A stretch of DNA of 19,049 nt from DASUZB01 sp036377075. Its GTDB lineage: Bacteria; Actinomycetota; CALGFH01. The translations under genes were made by a program, and so were the position numbers. Where the stretch lies: assembly GCA_036377075.1 (NCBI GenBank), contig DASUZB010000086.1:1-19049 (forward strand), given 5' to 3'. The notes under the pieces were generated by a model. It did not search any database. It was not told where the DNA came from and worked only from the letters and a program-made list of their open reading frames with translations. Numbering within the stretch: position 1 is the stretch's first letter; every line of letters begins with the position of its first letter. Below are positions 13,217 through 19,049 of this stretch, piece by piece.

Positions 13217-14145
13217 GCGAGTCGACCACCGGCCCGGTGGTCGAGCTGCGCCACTTCTCCAAGTGGTACGGGGACGTGGTCGCGGTCGCCGACCTCTCCT
13301 TCGAGCTGCGCCCGGGCGTGACCGGCCTGCTCGGGCCGAACGGGGCGGGCAAGACCACCACGCTCAAGGCGATCACCGGCCTGCTGCAGCCCTCCCAGGG
13401 TGAGGTGCTGCTGTTCGGCCGGCCGCTGGCCGGCGACCCGATGCTGTACCGGGCGATCGGGGTGGTGCCCGACGGCGACCGCCTCTACCCGCGGCTGACC
13501 GTCCGCTCCTACGCCCGGCTGCATGCGGAGCTGCAGGGGCTGGAGCGGCCCTCGACCGCCGCCGACGAGGCAATCGCCCAGGTCGGGATGGAGGCGCTGG
13601 CCGGGCGGCGCCTCGGCGGCCTGTCCAAGGGCGAGCGGCAGCGCGCCAAGGTGGCCGGCGCGATCGTCCACAAGCCCTCGCTGCTGATCCTCGACGAGCC
13701 CATGACGGGCATGGACCCCGGCCAGCGGGCGCGCTTCATCGAGCTGGTGCGGGCGCTCGGCCAGGGCGGCGTGACCGTGCTGGTGTCGAGCCACATCCTC
13801 GGCGAGGTGGAGCGGCTCGCCTCGCAGATCCTGGTGCTGGTCGGCGGCCGCCTGGCCGCGTCCGGCGACTTCCACGCCATCCGCGACCTGATGGCCGACC
13901 AGCCCCGCACGGTGGTGGTCCGGGCGGAGGGCGCCCGCGAGCTGGCCACCGGCCTGATCGCCATGCCGACCACGGTCGCCGTGGAGGTCGACGGCGACCG
14001 CATGCAGGCCCGCACCCGCTCGGTGGAGGCGTTCGCCACCGAGCTGCCGCGGCTCGCCTACGACCTCGGCGTGAGCCTGCGCGAGGTCCGCACCACCGAC
14101 GAGTCGCTCGAGCAGGTCTTCCGCTACCTGGTGGGGCGCCGGTGA
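13213..14145 (+). CDS. ABC transporter ATP-binding protein, second of pair
   Basis: A 310-residue ATPase with a shorter N-terminus than its upstream paralogue. F-S-K-W-Y-G, Walker A G-P-N-G-A-G-K-T-T, signature L-S-K-G-E-R-Q-R, Walker B L-L-I-L-D-E-P-M-T-G-M-D-P and switch His in S-S-H-I-L-G-E-V-E-R are all intact, so it should hydrolyse ATP. The C-terminal segment (about 90 residues) ends in S-L-E-Q-V-F-R-Y-L-V-G as in multidrug/antibiotic exporters of this class. The ATG at 13213 overlaps the upstream TGA (ATGA). It and the first ATPase are clearly diverged paralogues, and each is followed by its own permease. Confidence 0.93.
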   Translation: MSESTTGPVVELRHFSKWYGDVVAVADLSFELRPGVTGLLGPNGAGKTTTLKAITGLLQPSQGEVLLFGRPLAGDPMLYRAIGVVPDGDRLYPRLTVRSYARLHAELQGLERPSTAADEAIAQVGMEALAGRRLGGLSKGERQRAKVAGAIVHKPSLLILDEPMTGMDPGQRARFIELVRALGQGGVTVLVSSHILGEVERLASQILVLVGGRLAASGDFHAIRDLMADQPRTVVVRAEGARELATGLIAMPTTVAVEVDGDRMQARTRSVEAFATELPRLAYDLGVSLREVRTTDESLEQVFRYLVGRR

Positions 14146-14864
14146 GGCGCGCCTGGGTGGTCTGCCGCCACGCCCTCGGCCAGCTCCTGGCGGGGCGCCG
14201 GCTGGTCGTGACCGTCCTGCTCAGCGCGATCCCGCTGCTCGCGCCGGCGCTGCTGTTCGCCGCCAGGGGCAACACCGACCCGGTCGACTTCAGCCTCGGC
14301 CTGTTCCGCAACCTGGTGCTGCCGTTCCTGCTGCCGGTCGTCAGCCTCGCCTTCGCCACCGCGGCCCTCGGCTCCGAGGTGCGCGACGGCACCGCCACCA
14401 ACCTGCTGCTGAAGCCGATCGGCAGGGCGGCCATCCTGGCCGCGGAGTTCGCCGCCGCCGTGGTCGCCACCCTGGTGGTGCTGCTGCCGCTGCTGGTGCT
14501 GAGCCAGGCGATCGCCGGGACCACCTCCAGCCTGCTGGTCGGCACGCTCGCGGCCACCACCGTCGGCGCGCTCGCCTACAGCGCCCTCGGCCTGGCCCTT
14601 TCCCTGTTCATCGGGCGCGCGCTCGCGGTCGGCCTGGTCTACGTCGTCCTCTGGGAGGGCGCCCTGGTGAGCGTGGCGCCGTCGGCCTCGTCGCTGGCGG
14701 TGCGCGGCTACGCGGAGGGCGTGCTCGCCGCCATCACCGCCCACGACGGCCCGACCGTCGCGGCCCGGCTCGGCCCGGTCAGCGCCACCGTGCTCGCCGC
14801 CGCGGTCACCCTGCTCGCCCTGACCCTCGCCGCCCGCCGTCTCAGCCACATGGACGTCAAGTGA
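14142..14864 (+). CDS. ABC-2 type transporter permease, second of pair
   Basis: A 240-residue membrane protein of about six helices. G-S-E-V-R-D-G-T-A-T-N-L-L-L-K-P-I-G-R is the cytoplasmic loop typical of ABC-2 permeases (consensus E-..-.G-T.-.L-L-..P-..R). The sequence ends R-R-L-S-H-M-D-V-K. The GTG at 14142 overlaps the upstream TGA (GTGA). With the three preceding genes it makes a continuous four-gene message. The two permeases differ in length and in their N-termini, so the system may assemble as one heteromeric exporter or two separate ones; sequence alone does not decide. Confidence 0.88.
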   Translation: MRRAWVVCRHALGQLLAGRRLVVTVLLSAIPLLAPALLFAARGNTDPVDFSLGLFRNLVLPFLLPVVSLAFATAALGSEVRDGTATNLLLKPIGRAAILAAEFAAAVVATLVVLLPLLVLSQAIAGTTSSLLVGTLAATTVGALAYSALGLALSLFIGRALAVGLVYVVLWEGALVSVAPSASSLAVRGYAEGVLAAITAHDGPTVAARLGPVSATVLAAAVTLLALTLAARRLSHMDVK

Positions 14865-14865
14865 C

Positions 14866-14916
14866 TGCCCCGCAGGGAGGGCGGCTGGGATGGCTTGGTG
14901 GGCGGCTGGCTCGGTG
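14866..14916. repeat. Imperfect direct repeat, copy A
   Basis: Begins TGCCCCGCAGGGAGGGCG and ends GGGCGGCTGGCTCGGTG, both shared with 14996-15045. It lies immediately after the last ABC permease gene, in the convergent spacer. The bases between the two shared ends differ. Confidence 0.6.
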
Positions 14917-14995
14917 AGCGCGCGGGGCGGCGACCATCGCGTCGGCGGGCGGCGGAGGACGGTGGTGCCGCCTCTCTGGTCCGATGAACTGCGAA

Positions 14996-15045
14996 TGCCC
15001 CGCAGGGAGGGCGACCGGAAGGCCAGGCGGGCGGCTGGCTCGGTG
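14996..15045. repeat. Imperfect direct repeat, copy B
   Basis: Same 18-base start and 17-base end as 14866-14916 at a period of about 130 bases. This looks like a decayed tandem duplication. Confidence 0.6.
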
Positions 15046-15087
15046 CTGACCGTGCTGGGGAGGGATGCGCGGTGCTGAGGTTGTCGG

Positions 15088-16566
15088 TCAGCTGGGGTGG
15101 TCGGTCGGCTCGGTGAGGTGATCGGGCCGGGCCGGGCCGCCTTGGTCGTTCGTGGTCGGACGCAGCCGCCCGTCCTGCCTGGCGGCGGAACCGTCGAGGG
15201 CGGAGGCTGAACCGCCCAGGCTGGCGGCGGCACCGTCGAGGCTGGCGGCGGGAGCCGACTGCAGGTCGATGTCGGGCGGCAGCAGGGAGTCCGCGGGCGG
15301 CTCGGCGGTCGGCTGGGGCTCGGCGGAGGTGTCCATCGCCAGCATCCAGGCAGGGCGCAGCAGGCGTACGGCGGTCACGGTGCCGAGCAGCGCGAGGCCG
15401 GTGGCGGCGGTGACCACGGGGAGGCCGACGCGGTCGCCGAGCCAGCCCTGGATGACCAGGCCGCTGGCGTGGCCGCCGCCGACCGCGAGCATGAACAGGC
15501 TGGCGATGCGGGCGCGGAGCTCGCGGGGCGCGCGCGCCTGGCACACCGTCGAGGTGCCGGACAGGACCGCCAGGTAGCAGAACCCGAGTACGCCGATGCC
15601 CGCGACCGCCAGCGGGAACCGTGGCGCCAAGCCGTAGAGCGCGGCCGCCGGGCCGACCGCGAACAGGGCGCAGACCAGCAGGCGCCGCCTGCCGAGCCGG
15701 GCGGCCAGCGGGGTGGCGGCGAGGGCGGAGAGCACCGCACCGACCCCCTGGGCCGTGACCAGCGCCGAGGTGCCGCCGGCGCCGGCGTGGAACACCTTGA
15801 TCGCCACCGCGGGCACCAGGCCGATGAACGGCGAGACCAGGAACGTCGTGGCGAGCAGCAGCAGCAGGGCGGTGCGGATGCCTTCGTCCCGGCGGGCGGC
15901 GCGCGCGCCGACGGCGATGTTGGCCCACAGGCGCGGCCTCGGCCCCTCCGGGCGGCGCACGGCGGGGACGCGGACCAGCGCGAGCGCCACCAGCACGCCT
16001 GCGAAGCTGACCGTGTTCAGCCCGAACGCCCATGACAGGCCGCCGGCGGTGATGACGATGCCTGCCAGCGCCGGCCCGACCACCCTGCCGAGGTTCCACT
16101 GGGCGGCGCCGAGGCTCATCGCCCCGAGCAGGTCCTCGGCCGGCACCAGGTCTGGGGTGATGGCCGAGAAGGTCGGCATGTAGACGGCGAAGGCGCAGCC
16201 CGCCAGCAGCACGATCACGGCCACCGCCGCCAGTGACAGCGAGCCGGTGGCGGCCAGGAGCGCCAGGGTGCCGGCGAGCAGCGTCTGGAACAGGGTCACG
16301 CCGGCGAGGAACCGGCGCCGGTCGAAGCGGTCGGCGAGCGCGCCGCCGATCGGGCCGAGCAGGACGGTCGGCACGTAGGTGAGCGCCGCGACCGTGCCGG
16401 TCCAGGCCGCCTGGCCGGTGGTCTGGGTGACGTAGACGCCGACGGCCACGGTCTCCATCCAGGTGCCGATGTTGGAGACGAACGACCCGGTCCAGACGGT
16501 GGCGAAGCCACGATGGCGGAAGGGGCGCAGCGGAGACGCCCCGGCGGGGCGGCTGGTGCTGGTCAC
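15088..16566 (-). CDS. MFS transporter (EntS-like exporter family)
   Basis: A 492-residue major facilitator protein, most likely a 12-helix proton-coupled exporter. P-F-R-H-R-G-F-A-T-V-W-T-G at the start, then S-N-I-G-T-W-M-E-T-V and the loop 2-3 signature G-G-A-L-A-D-R-F-D-R-R-R match the MFS_3/EntS group. P-D-L-V-P-A-E-D-L and Q-W-N-L-G-R-V-V-G-P-A-L-A-G are also typical. The C-terminal 75 or so residues lie outside the membrane core, are hydrophilic, and contain a degenerate repeat of S-L-D-G-A-A type. The GTG at 16566 is chosen because homology begins shortly after; no ribosome binding site precedes it, but TAGCCT (16579-16574) ends seven bases upstream, as in leaderless genes. Cargo unknown. 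Confidence 0.9.
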   Translation of the reverse strand: MTSTSRPAGASPLRPFRHRGFATVWTGSFVSNIGTWMETVAVGVYVTQTTGQAAWTGTVAALTYVPTVLLGPIGGALADRFDRRRFLAGVTLFQTLLAGTLALLAATGSLSLAAVAVIVLLAGCAFAVYMPTFSAITPDLVPAEDLLGAMSLGAAQWNLGRVVGPALAGIVITAGGLSWAFGLNTVSFAGVLVALALVRVPAVRRPEGPRPRLWANIAVGARAARRDEGIRTALLLLLATTFLVSPFIGLVPAVAIKVFHAGAGGTSALVTAQGVGAVLSALAATPLAARLGRRRLLVCALFAVGPAAALYGLAPRFPLAVAGIGVLGFCYLAVLSGTSTVCQARAPRELRARIASLFMLAVGGGHASGLVIQGWLGDRVGLPVVTAATGLALLGTVTAVRLLRPAWMLAMDTSAEPQPTAEPPADSLLPPDIDLQSAPAASLDGAAASLGGSASALDGSAARQDGRLRPTTNDQGGPARPDHLTEPTDHPS

Positions 16567-16573
16567 GCGACCA

Positions 16574-16579
16574 AGGCTA
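16574..16579 (-). promoter_or_regulatory. -10 box for leaderless MFS message
   Basis: TAGCCT on the minus strand, ending seven bases before the GTG at 16566, would place the transcript start on the start codon. No good -35 is visible. Confidence 0.4.
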
Positions 16580-16644
16580 CCGGCAGCGCCGCGATGCGGC
16601 ACACGGCCCCAGCCGGCCCCCGGCGCGGGTACGGCCCCGCCCGG

Positions 16645-16673
16645 CTCACGCTCGGCGCTGGAACCGGTACCCT
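16645..16673 (+). promoter_or_regulatory. Promoter for leaderless PAC2 message
   Basis: TACCCT (16668-16673) lies six bases before the ATG at 16680, so the transcript would begin at the A of the start codon. CTCACG (16645-16650) is a weak -35 at a 17-base spacing. No ribosome binding site precedes the ATG, which fits. Confidence 0.5.
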
Positions 16674-16679
16674 GCCCAT

Positions 16680-17543
16680 ATGTCGCCTCTGGTCGAGCTG
16701 AGCGAACGCCCCGAGCTCCGGGACCCGTTCCTGGTGGTGCACCTGTCGGGCTGGCAGGACGCCGGGGCTGCCGGCCAGACCAGCGCCGTGTTCCTGCGCG
16801 CCCGCTGGGACGCCCGGACGCTGGCCGAGTTCGACAGCGACGAGCTGATCGACTACCGGGCGAGGCGGCCCGTGGTGCGGCTCTCCGGCGGCACCATCTC
16901 GCAGGTGAGCTGGTCGGCGGTCGAGCTCTCGCTCGGCGACGCGGGAGACCGCGACGCGCTGCTGCTCACCGGGCCGGAGCCCGACTTCCGTTGGCGCGCC
17001 TTCGGCGACGAGGTGGTCAGGGTCTGCCGCGAGCTGGGCGTCCAGGAGGTGTTCGGGTTGGGCGCGTTCCCCGCCCCCAGCCTGCACACCGACCCGGTCG
17101 CGGTGCTCGGCACCTCGGCCGACCCGGAGCTGGCCGGGCGGCTGGAGACCGTGGCGATGACCGTGGAGCTGAACGGCGGCATCCAGAGCGTCCTCGAGGA
17201 GCGCCTGCACCGGGCCGGCATCCCGGCCACCGGCCTGTGGGCAAGGGTGCCTCCCTACGTCGCCGGGGGCGGCCATCCGCCCGCCGCCCTCGCCCTGGTG
17301 CGCACGCTGGCCCGGCTCGCGAAGCTCGAGGTCGACACGACCGAGCTGGAGGCGGCCACCAAGGAGCACCTGGAGCAGGTCGAGCAGGCGATCCGCGAGC
17401 GCCCCCAGATCGGCGAGTTCATCGACCAGATCCGCGCCCTGGTCGAGCAGGGCGACGACCGCATCCCCTCAGGCGACGAGATCGCCGCCGAGCTGGAACG
17501 CTTCCTGTCCCAGCAGCCACCCCCCGACGACGAGGCGCTCTGA
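16680..17543 (+). CDS. PAC2 (proteasome assembly chaperone 2) family protein
   Basis: A 287-residue protein of the PAC2 family, present in nearly all actinobacteria and related by fold to a eukaryotic proteasome assembly chaperone; its bacterial role is not established. Motifs include L-V-V-H-L-S-G-W-Q-D-A-G, F-D-S-D-E-L-I-D-Y-R-A-R-R-P (the conserved 'D.D...DYR.RRP'), T-G-P-E-P-D-F-R-W and A-F-P-A-P-S-L-H-T-D-P. G-L-W-A-R-V-P-P-Y-V and S-P/P-P-A-A-type helix follow, and a Glu-rich helical C-terminus ends with Pro-rich D-D-E-A-L. The ATG at 16680 is the natural start for homology and for the leaderless promoter. No proteasome gene is in the window. Confidence 0.92.
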   Translation: MSPLVELSERPELRDPFLVVHLSGWQDAGAAGQTSAVFLRARWDARTLAEFDSDELIDYRARRPVVRLSGGTISQVSWSAVELSLGDAGDRDALLLTGPEPDFRWRAFGDEVVRVCRELGVQEVFGLGAFPAPSLHTDPVAVLGTSADPELAGRLETVAMTVELNGGIQSVLEERLHRAGIPATGLWARVPPYVAGGGHPPAALALVRTLARLAKLEVDTTELEAATKEHLEQVEQAIRERPQIGEFIDQIRALVEQGDDRIPSGDEIAAELERFLSQQPPPDDEAL

Positions 17544-17565
17544 CTCGCCGGAGAAGCGCGGCGGT

Positions 17566-18432
17566 TCAGGACGGCGACGTGGCCAGCGCGGTGGTGAGCC
17601 AGGGTCGCAGGATCGGCAGCACGCTGGCGGCCTGCATCGCCTGGGTGTGGTCGAGACCGTCCAGCACCCGGACGTCCCACCCGTTCCCTTCGAGCTCCGC
17701 GCGCCGCTCGAGCAGCGGCCGTGCGATGCGCACCCGCACGCCGCCCCAGCGCTCGCCGTAGTCGACCTCGTCCGCCGACCCCGCGAAGCAGAGCCGCGGG
17801 CAGGCCAGCCGCGCCTGGGCGGCACGGTCGTCGAAGCCCCGCAGCGCCGTGTAGAGGGTGACGAACTGTCGGGTCTGGGCTTCGCTGAGGGTGACCTCCA
17901 CCGAGGACCAGTCCAGCTCGTCCGGGGCCGCCTCGGCGGCGGTGGCCGGCGCGGCCCGGTCGCGCGGCTCGGTGGCCAACCGGTGGGTCGCGGTGGTCAC
18001 CGCCAGCATCTCGGCGTAGGGGCCGTCGATCGGCGGGTAGCCGCCCAGGACCAGCGCGGAGACCCGGTCGGTGCGGATCGCCAGCTGCAACCCGCTCAGC
18101 GCCAGCCAGGAGTACCCGTACCAGGCGAACCGGTCGGCTCCGGCGCTGTCGGCGACGGCGAGGAAGTCGCTGGCGAGGCTGTCGGGGACCAGGGTGTCCG
18201 GCTTGGGATTGGCGAGCACGTGGCCCTCGTAGTCGAACGCCACCACGCGGAAGGCGTCCTTCAGGCCGTCGACCAGCGAGCGGCCCAGCGCCGGGTCGTT
18301 GCCCCAGCGCCGCAGCACCTCCGCCTCGGGGCCCTCGACCGGCCGCGGGTTCACCGGCAGCAGCAGCGCCGGACCCTCGCCGTGGACCTGCACCTCGATG
18401 GCGCTGCCGTCGTGCAGCCTCGCCTCGTGCAT
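17566..18432 (-). CDS. Alpha/beta hydrolase-fold protein
   Basis: A 288-residue alpha/beta hydrolase-like protein. The core shows R-V-V-A-F-D-Y-E-G-H, the nucleophile elbow W-Y-G-Y-S-W-L-A-L-S-G, a V-L-G-G-Y-P-P strand, and C-P-R-L-C-F-A-G-S-A-D-E before a late D-G-L-D-H-T-Q-A-M that would supply the catalytic His. The elbow is G-Y-S-W-L rather than GxSxG (the last Gly is missing), so activity may be altered. The ATG at 18432 follows GGAGG by four bases. It converges on the PAC2 gene with a 22-base gap and diverges from the TetR-type regulator, its probable controller. Confidence 0.82.
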   Translation of the reverse strand: MHEARLHDGSAIEVQVHGEGPALLLPVNPRPVEGPEAEVLRRWGNDPALGRSLVDGLKDAFRVVAFDYEGHVLANPKPDTLVPDSLASDFLAVADSAGADRFAWYGYSWLALSGLQLAIRTDRVSALVLGGYPPIDGPYAEMLAVTTATHRLATEPRDRAAPATAAEAAPDELDWSSVEVTLSEAQTRQFVTLYTALRGFDDRAAQARLACPRLCFAGSADEVDYGERWGGVRVRIARPLLERRAELEGNGWDVRVLDGLDHTQAMQAASVLPILRPWLTTALATSPS

Positions 18433-18473
18433 GTGACCTCCATGTCCGCGCCTGGTGGACCGGCGTGCGGCCC

Positions 18474-18510
18474 TATACGCTGTAAGCCAATAGATAGTAT
18501 ACGCCATAAG
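18474..18510. promoter_or_regulatory. AT-rich divergent operator region with 13-base direct repeat
   Basis: TATACGCTGTAAG (18474-18486) and TATACGCCATAAG (18498-18510) agree at 11 of 13 bases, 24 bases apart. They sit in the only AT-rich stretch of the spacer between two divergent genes, with TAGTAT/GTATAC (18495-18502) in between as possible -10 sequence. The second copy runs into the ribosome binding site of the regulator. Likely a TetR-type operator and overlapping promoters. Confidence 0.5.
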
Positions 18511-18520
18511 GAGTTGGCGG

Positions 18521-19049
18521 ATGCCGCGCAGGCAACGCGACCCCGGCGACGACCCGCGAGGGTGGTCCTTGCCCGATCGGATGCCCGTGCTCGCCGGCCA
18601 GGGCGACCCGGCCCGGTCGATGGCCCTGCTGTGGCGCACGCCGAGCGACCGCACCGGACCCGGCCCCAAGCCTGGGCTGAGCGTGGACGCCATCGTGGCG
18701 GCGGCGATCGCGGTGGCGGACGCGGACGGCCTGGCGGGGCTGTCGATGCGGGCGGTGGCGGAGCGGCTCGGCGTCACCGCCATGGCCCTGTACACCTACG
18801 TGCCCGGCAAGAACGAGCTGGTCGACCTGATGTACGACGGGGCACACGCCGAGCTGCCCGGCCGCTACGACCTCGGGGAGGGCTGGCGCGCGGCGGTGAC
18901 CTCGTGGGCCACCGGCCTGGTGCGGTTCTACGTGCGGCACCCGTGGGCGCCGCAGGTGTCGTTCGCGCGCCCGGTGCTGGGGCCCAACGAGCAGGCCGTG
19001 GTCGAGGCGCTGGCGCGGATCCTGCGCCAGACGGGCCTGCCCCCAACGG
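18521..19049 (+). CDS. TetR/AcrR-family transcriptional regulator (partial, runs off window)
   Basis: 176 codons are present with no stop, so the gene continues past the window end. The N-terminal 50 or so residues are a variable hydrophilic extension. The helix-turn-helix follows: A-I-V-A-A-A-I-A-V-A-D-A-D-G-L-A-G-L-S-M-R..V-A-E-R-L-G-V-T-A-M-A-L-Y-T-Y-V-P-G-K-N-E-L-V-D-L-M, with the Y-x-Y-V-..K-..L-.D-.M pattern of the Tet-repressor-like subfamily. D-L-G-E-G-W-R-A-A-V begins the ligand-binding part. The ATG at 18521 has a perfect AAGGAG seven bases upstream. It probably represses itself and the divergent hydrolase gene through the repeats between them; the inducer is unknown. Confidence 0.88.
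   Translation, partial: MPRRQRDPGDDPRGWSLPDRMPVLAGQGDPARSMALLWRTPSDRTGPGPKPGLSVDAIVAAAIAVADADGLAGLSMRAVAERLGVTAMALYTYVPGKNELVDLMYDGAHAELPGRYDLGEGWRAAVTSWATGLVRFYVRHPWAPQVSFARPVLGPNEQAVVEALARILRQTGLPPT

Larger units (their letters stand above)
14865..15087. other. Convergent intergenic spacer
   Basis: 223 bases between the ABC operon stop and the MFS stop. The only structure I see is the pair of direct repeats spaced by 130 bases. There is no clear stem-plus-T-tract terminator and no supported gene; an open frame at 14890-15078 lacks any recognisable protein. Confidence 0.5.

Noticed and set aside
14890..15078. 62-codon open frame in the convergent spacer
   Set aside because: No ribosome binding site, composition like random GC-rich sequence, and it spans the direct repeats.
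1..19049. tRNA, rRNA, CRISPR, transposase or integrase signals
   Set aside because: None seen on either strand; no attachment-site duplications or IS ends recognised.

Overview
The window is a very GC-rich, gene-dense stretch of chromosome. Most start codons are GTG, stop/start overlaps of the ATGA or GTGA type are frequent, and some genes look leaderless. Family content (Rex, a DUF5667-like anti-sigma module, a PAC2 protein, AcuC beside a 'phosphatase'-annotated family, an MGAT-like acyltransferase beside an atypical SDR) points to Actinomycetota, probably a lineage away from Streptomyces. No rRNA, tRNA, CRISPR array, prophage or transposase was seen, and the gene order looks like core chromosome.

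Region 1 (1-1769, minus strand): a membrane protein, a small CHLC glutaredoxin-like protein overlapping it by ATGA, the redox repressor rex, and the first codons of what looks like a siroheme/precorrin-2 dehydrogenase. A near-consensus Rex operator lies over the -35 and spacer of a promoter just upstream of rex, so rex probably represses itself. Region 2 (1854-4421, plus strand): a xylose-isomerase-like TIM-barrel protein, a 29-residue single-pass membrane peptide, and a fusion protein that overlaps the peptide gene by ATGA. The fusion joins an ECF-sigma-like N-terminus, a DUF5667-like anti-sigma segment, one membrane helix and a Thr/Pro-rich tail.

Region 3 (4428-10280, minus strand): a chain read acuC, phosphatase-family protein, Clp1-like P-loop kinase, SAM hydroxide adenosyltransferase (DUF62), atypical SDR, acyltransferase. 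The last five genes are overlapped or spaced by 10 bases and are probably one operon. AcuC is separated from them by about 90 bases that hold a perfect palindrome. The acyltransferase carries an N-terminal Cys/His motif. Region 4 (10347-11108, minus): a secreted four-cysteine protein. Region 5 (11301-14864, plus): two ABC ATPase/permease pairs as four overlapping genes. Region 6 (15088 to end): an MFS exporter and a PAC2 protein diverge from a short spacer with leaderless-type promoters. An alpha/beta hydrolase and a TetR-type regulator (cut by the window end) then diverge around an AT-rich spacer with a repeated 13-base motif.

The most unusual items are: an 87-bp palindrome-ended element present twice at about 88% identity, inserted at a codon boundary and in the same frame into two unrelated proteins; the sigma/anti-sigma membrane fusion with its tiny coupled membrane peptide, lying between rex and the SDR/acyltransferase genes, where I recall Streptomyces keeps bldN/rsbN; and the Rex operator.
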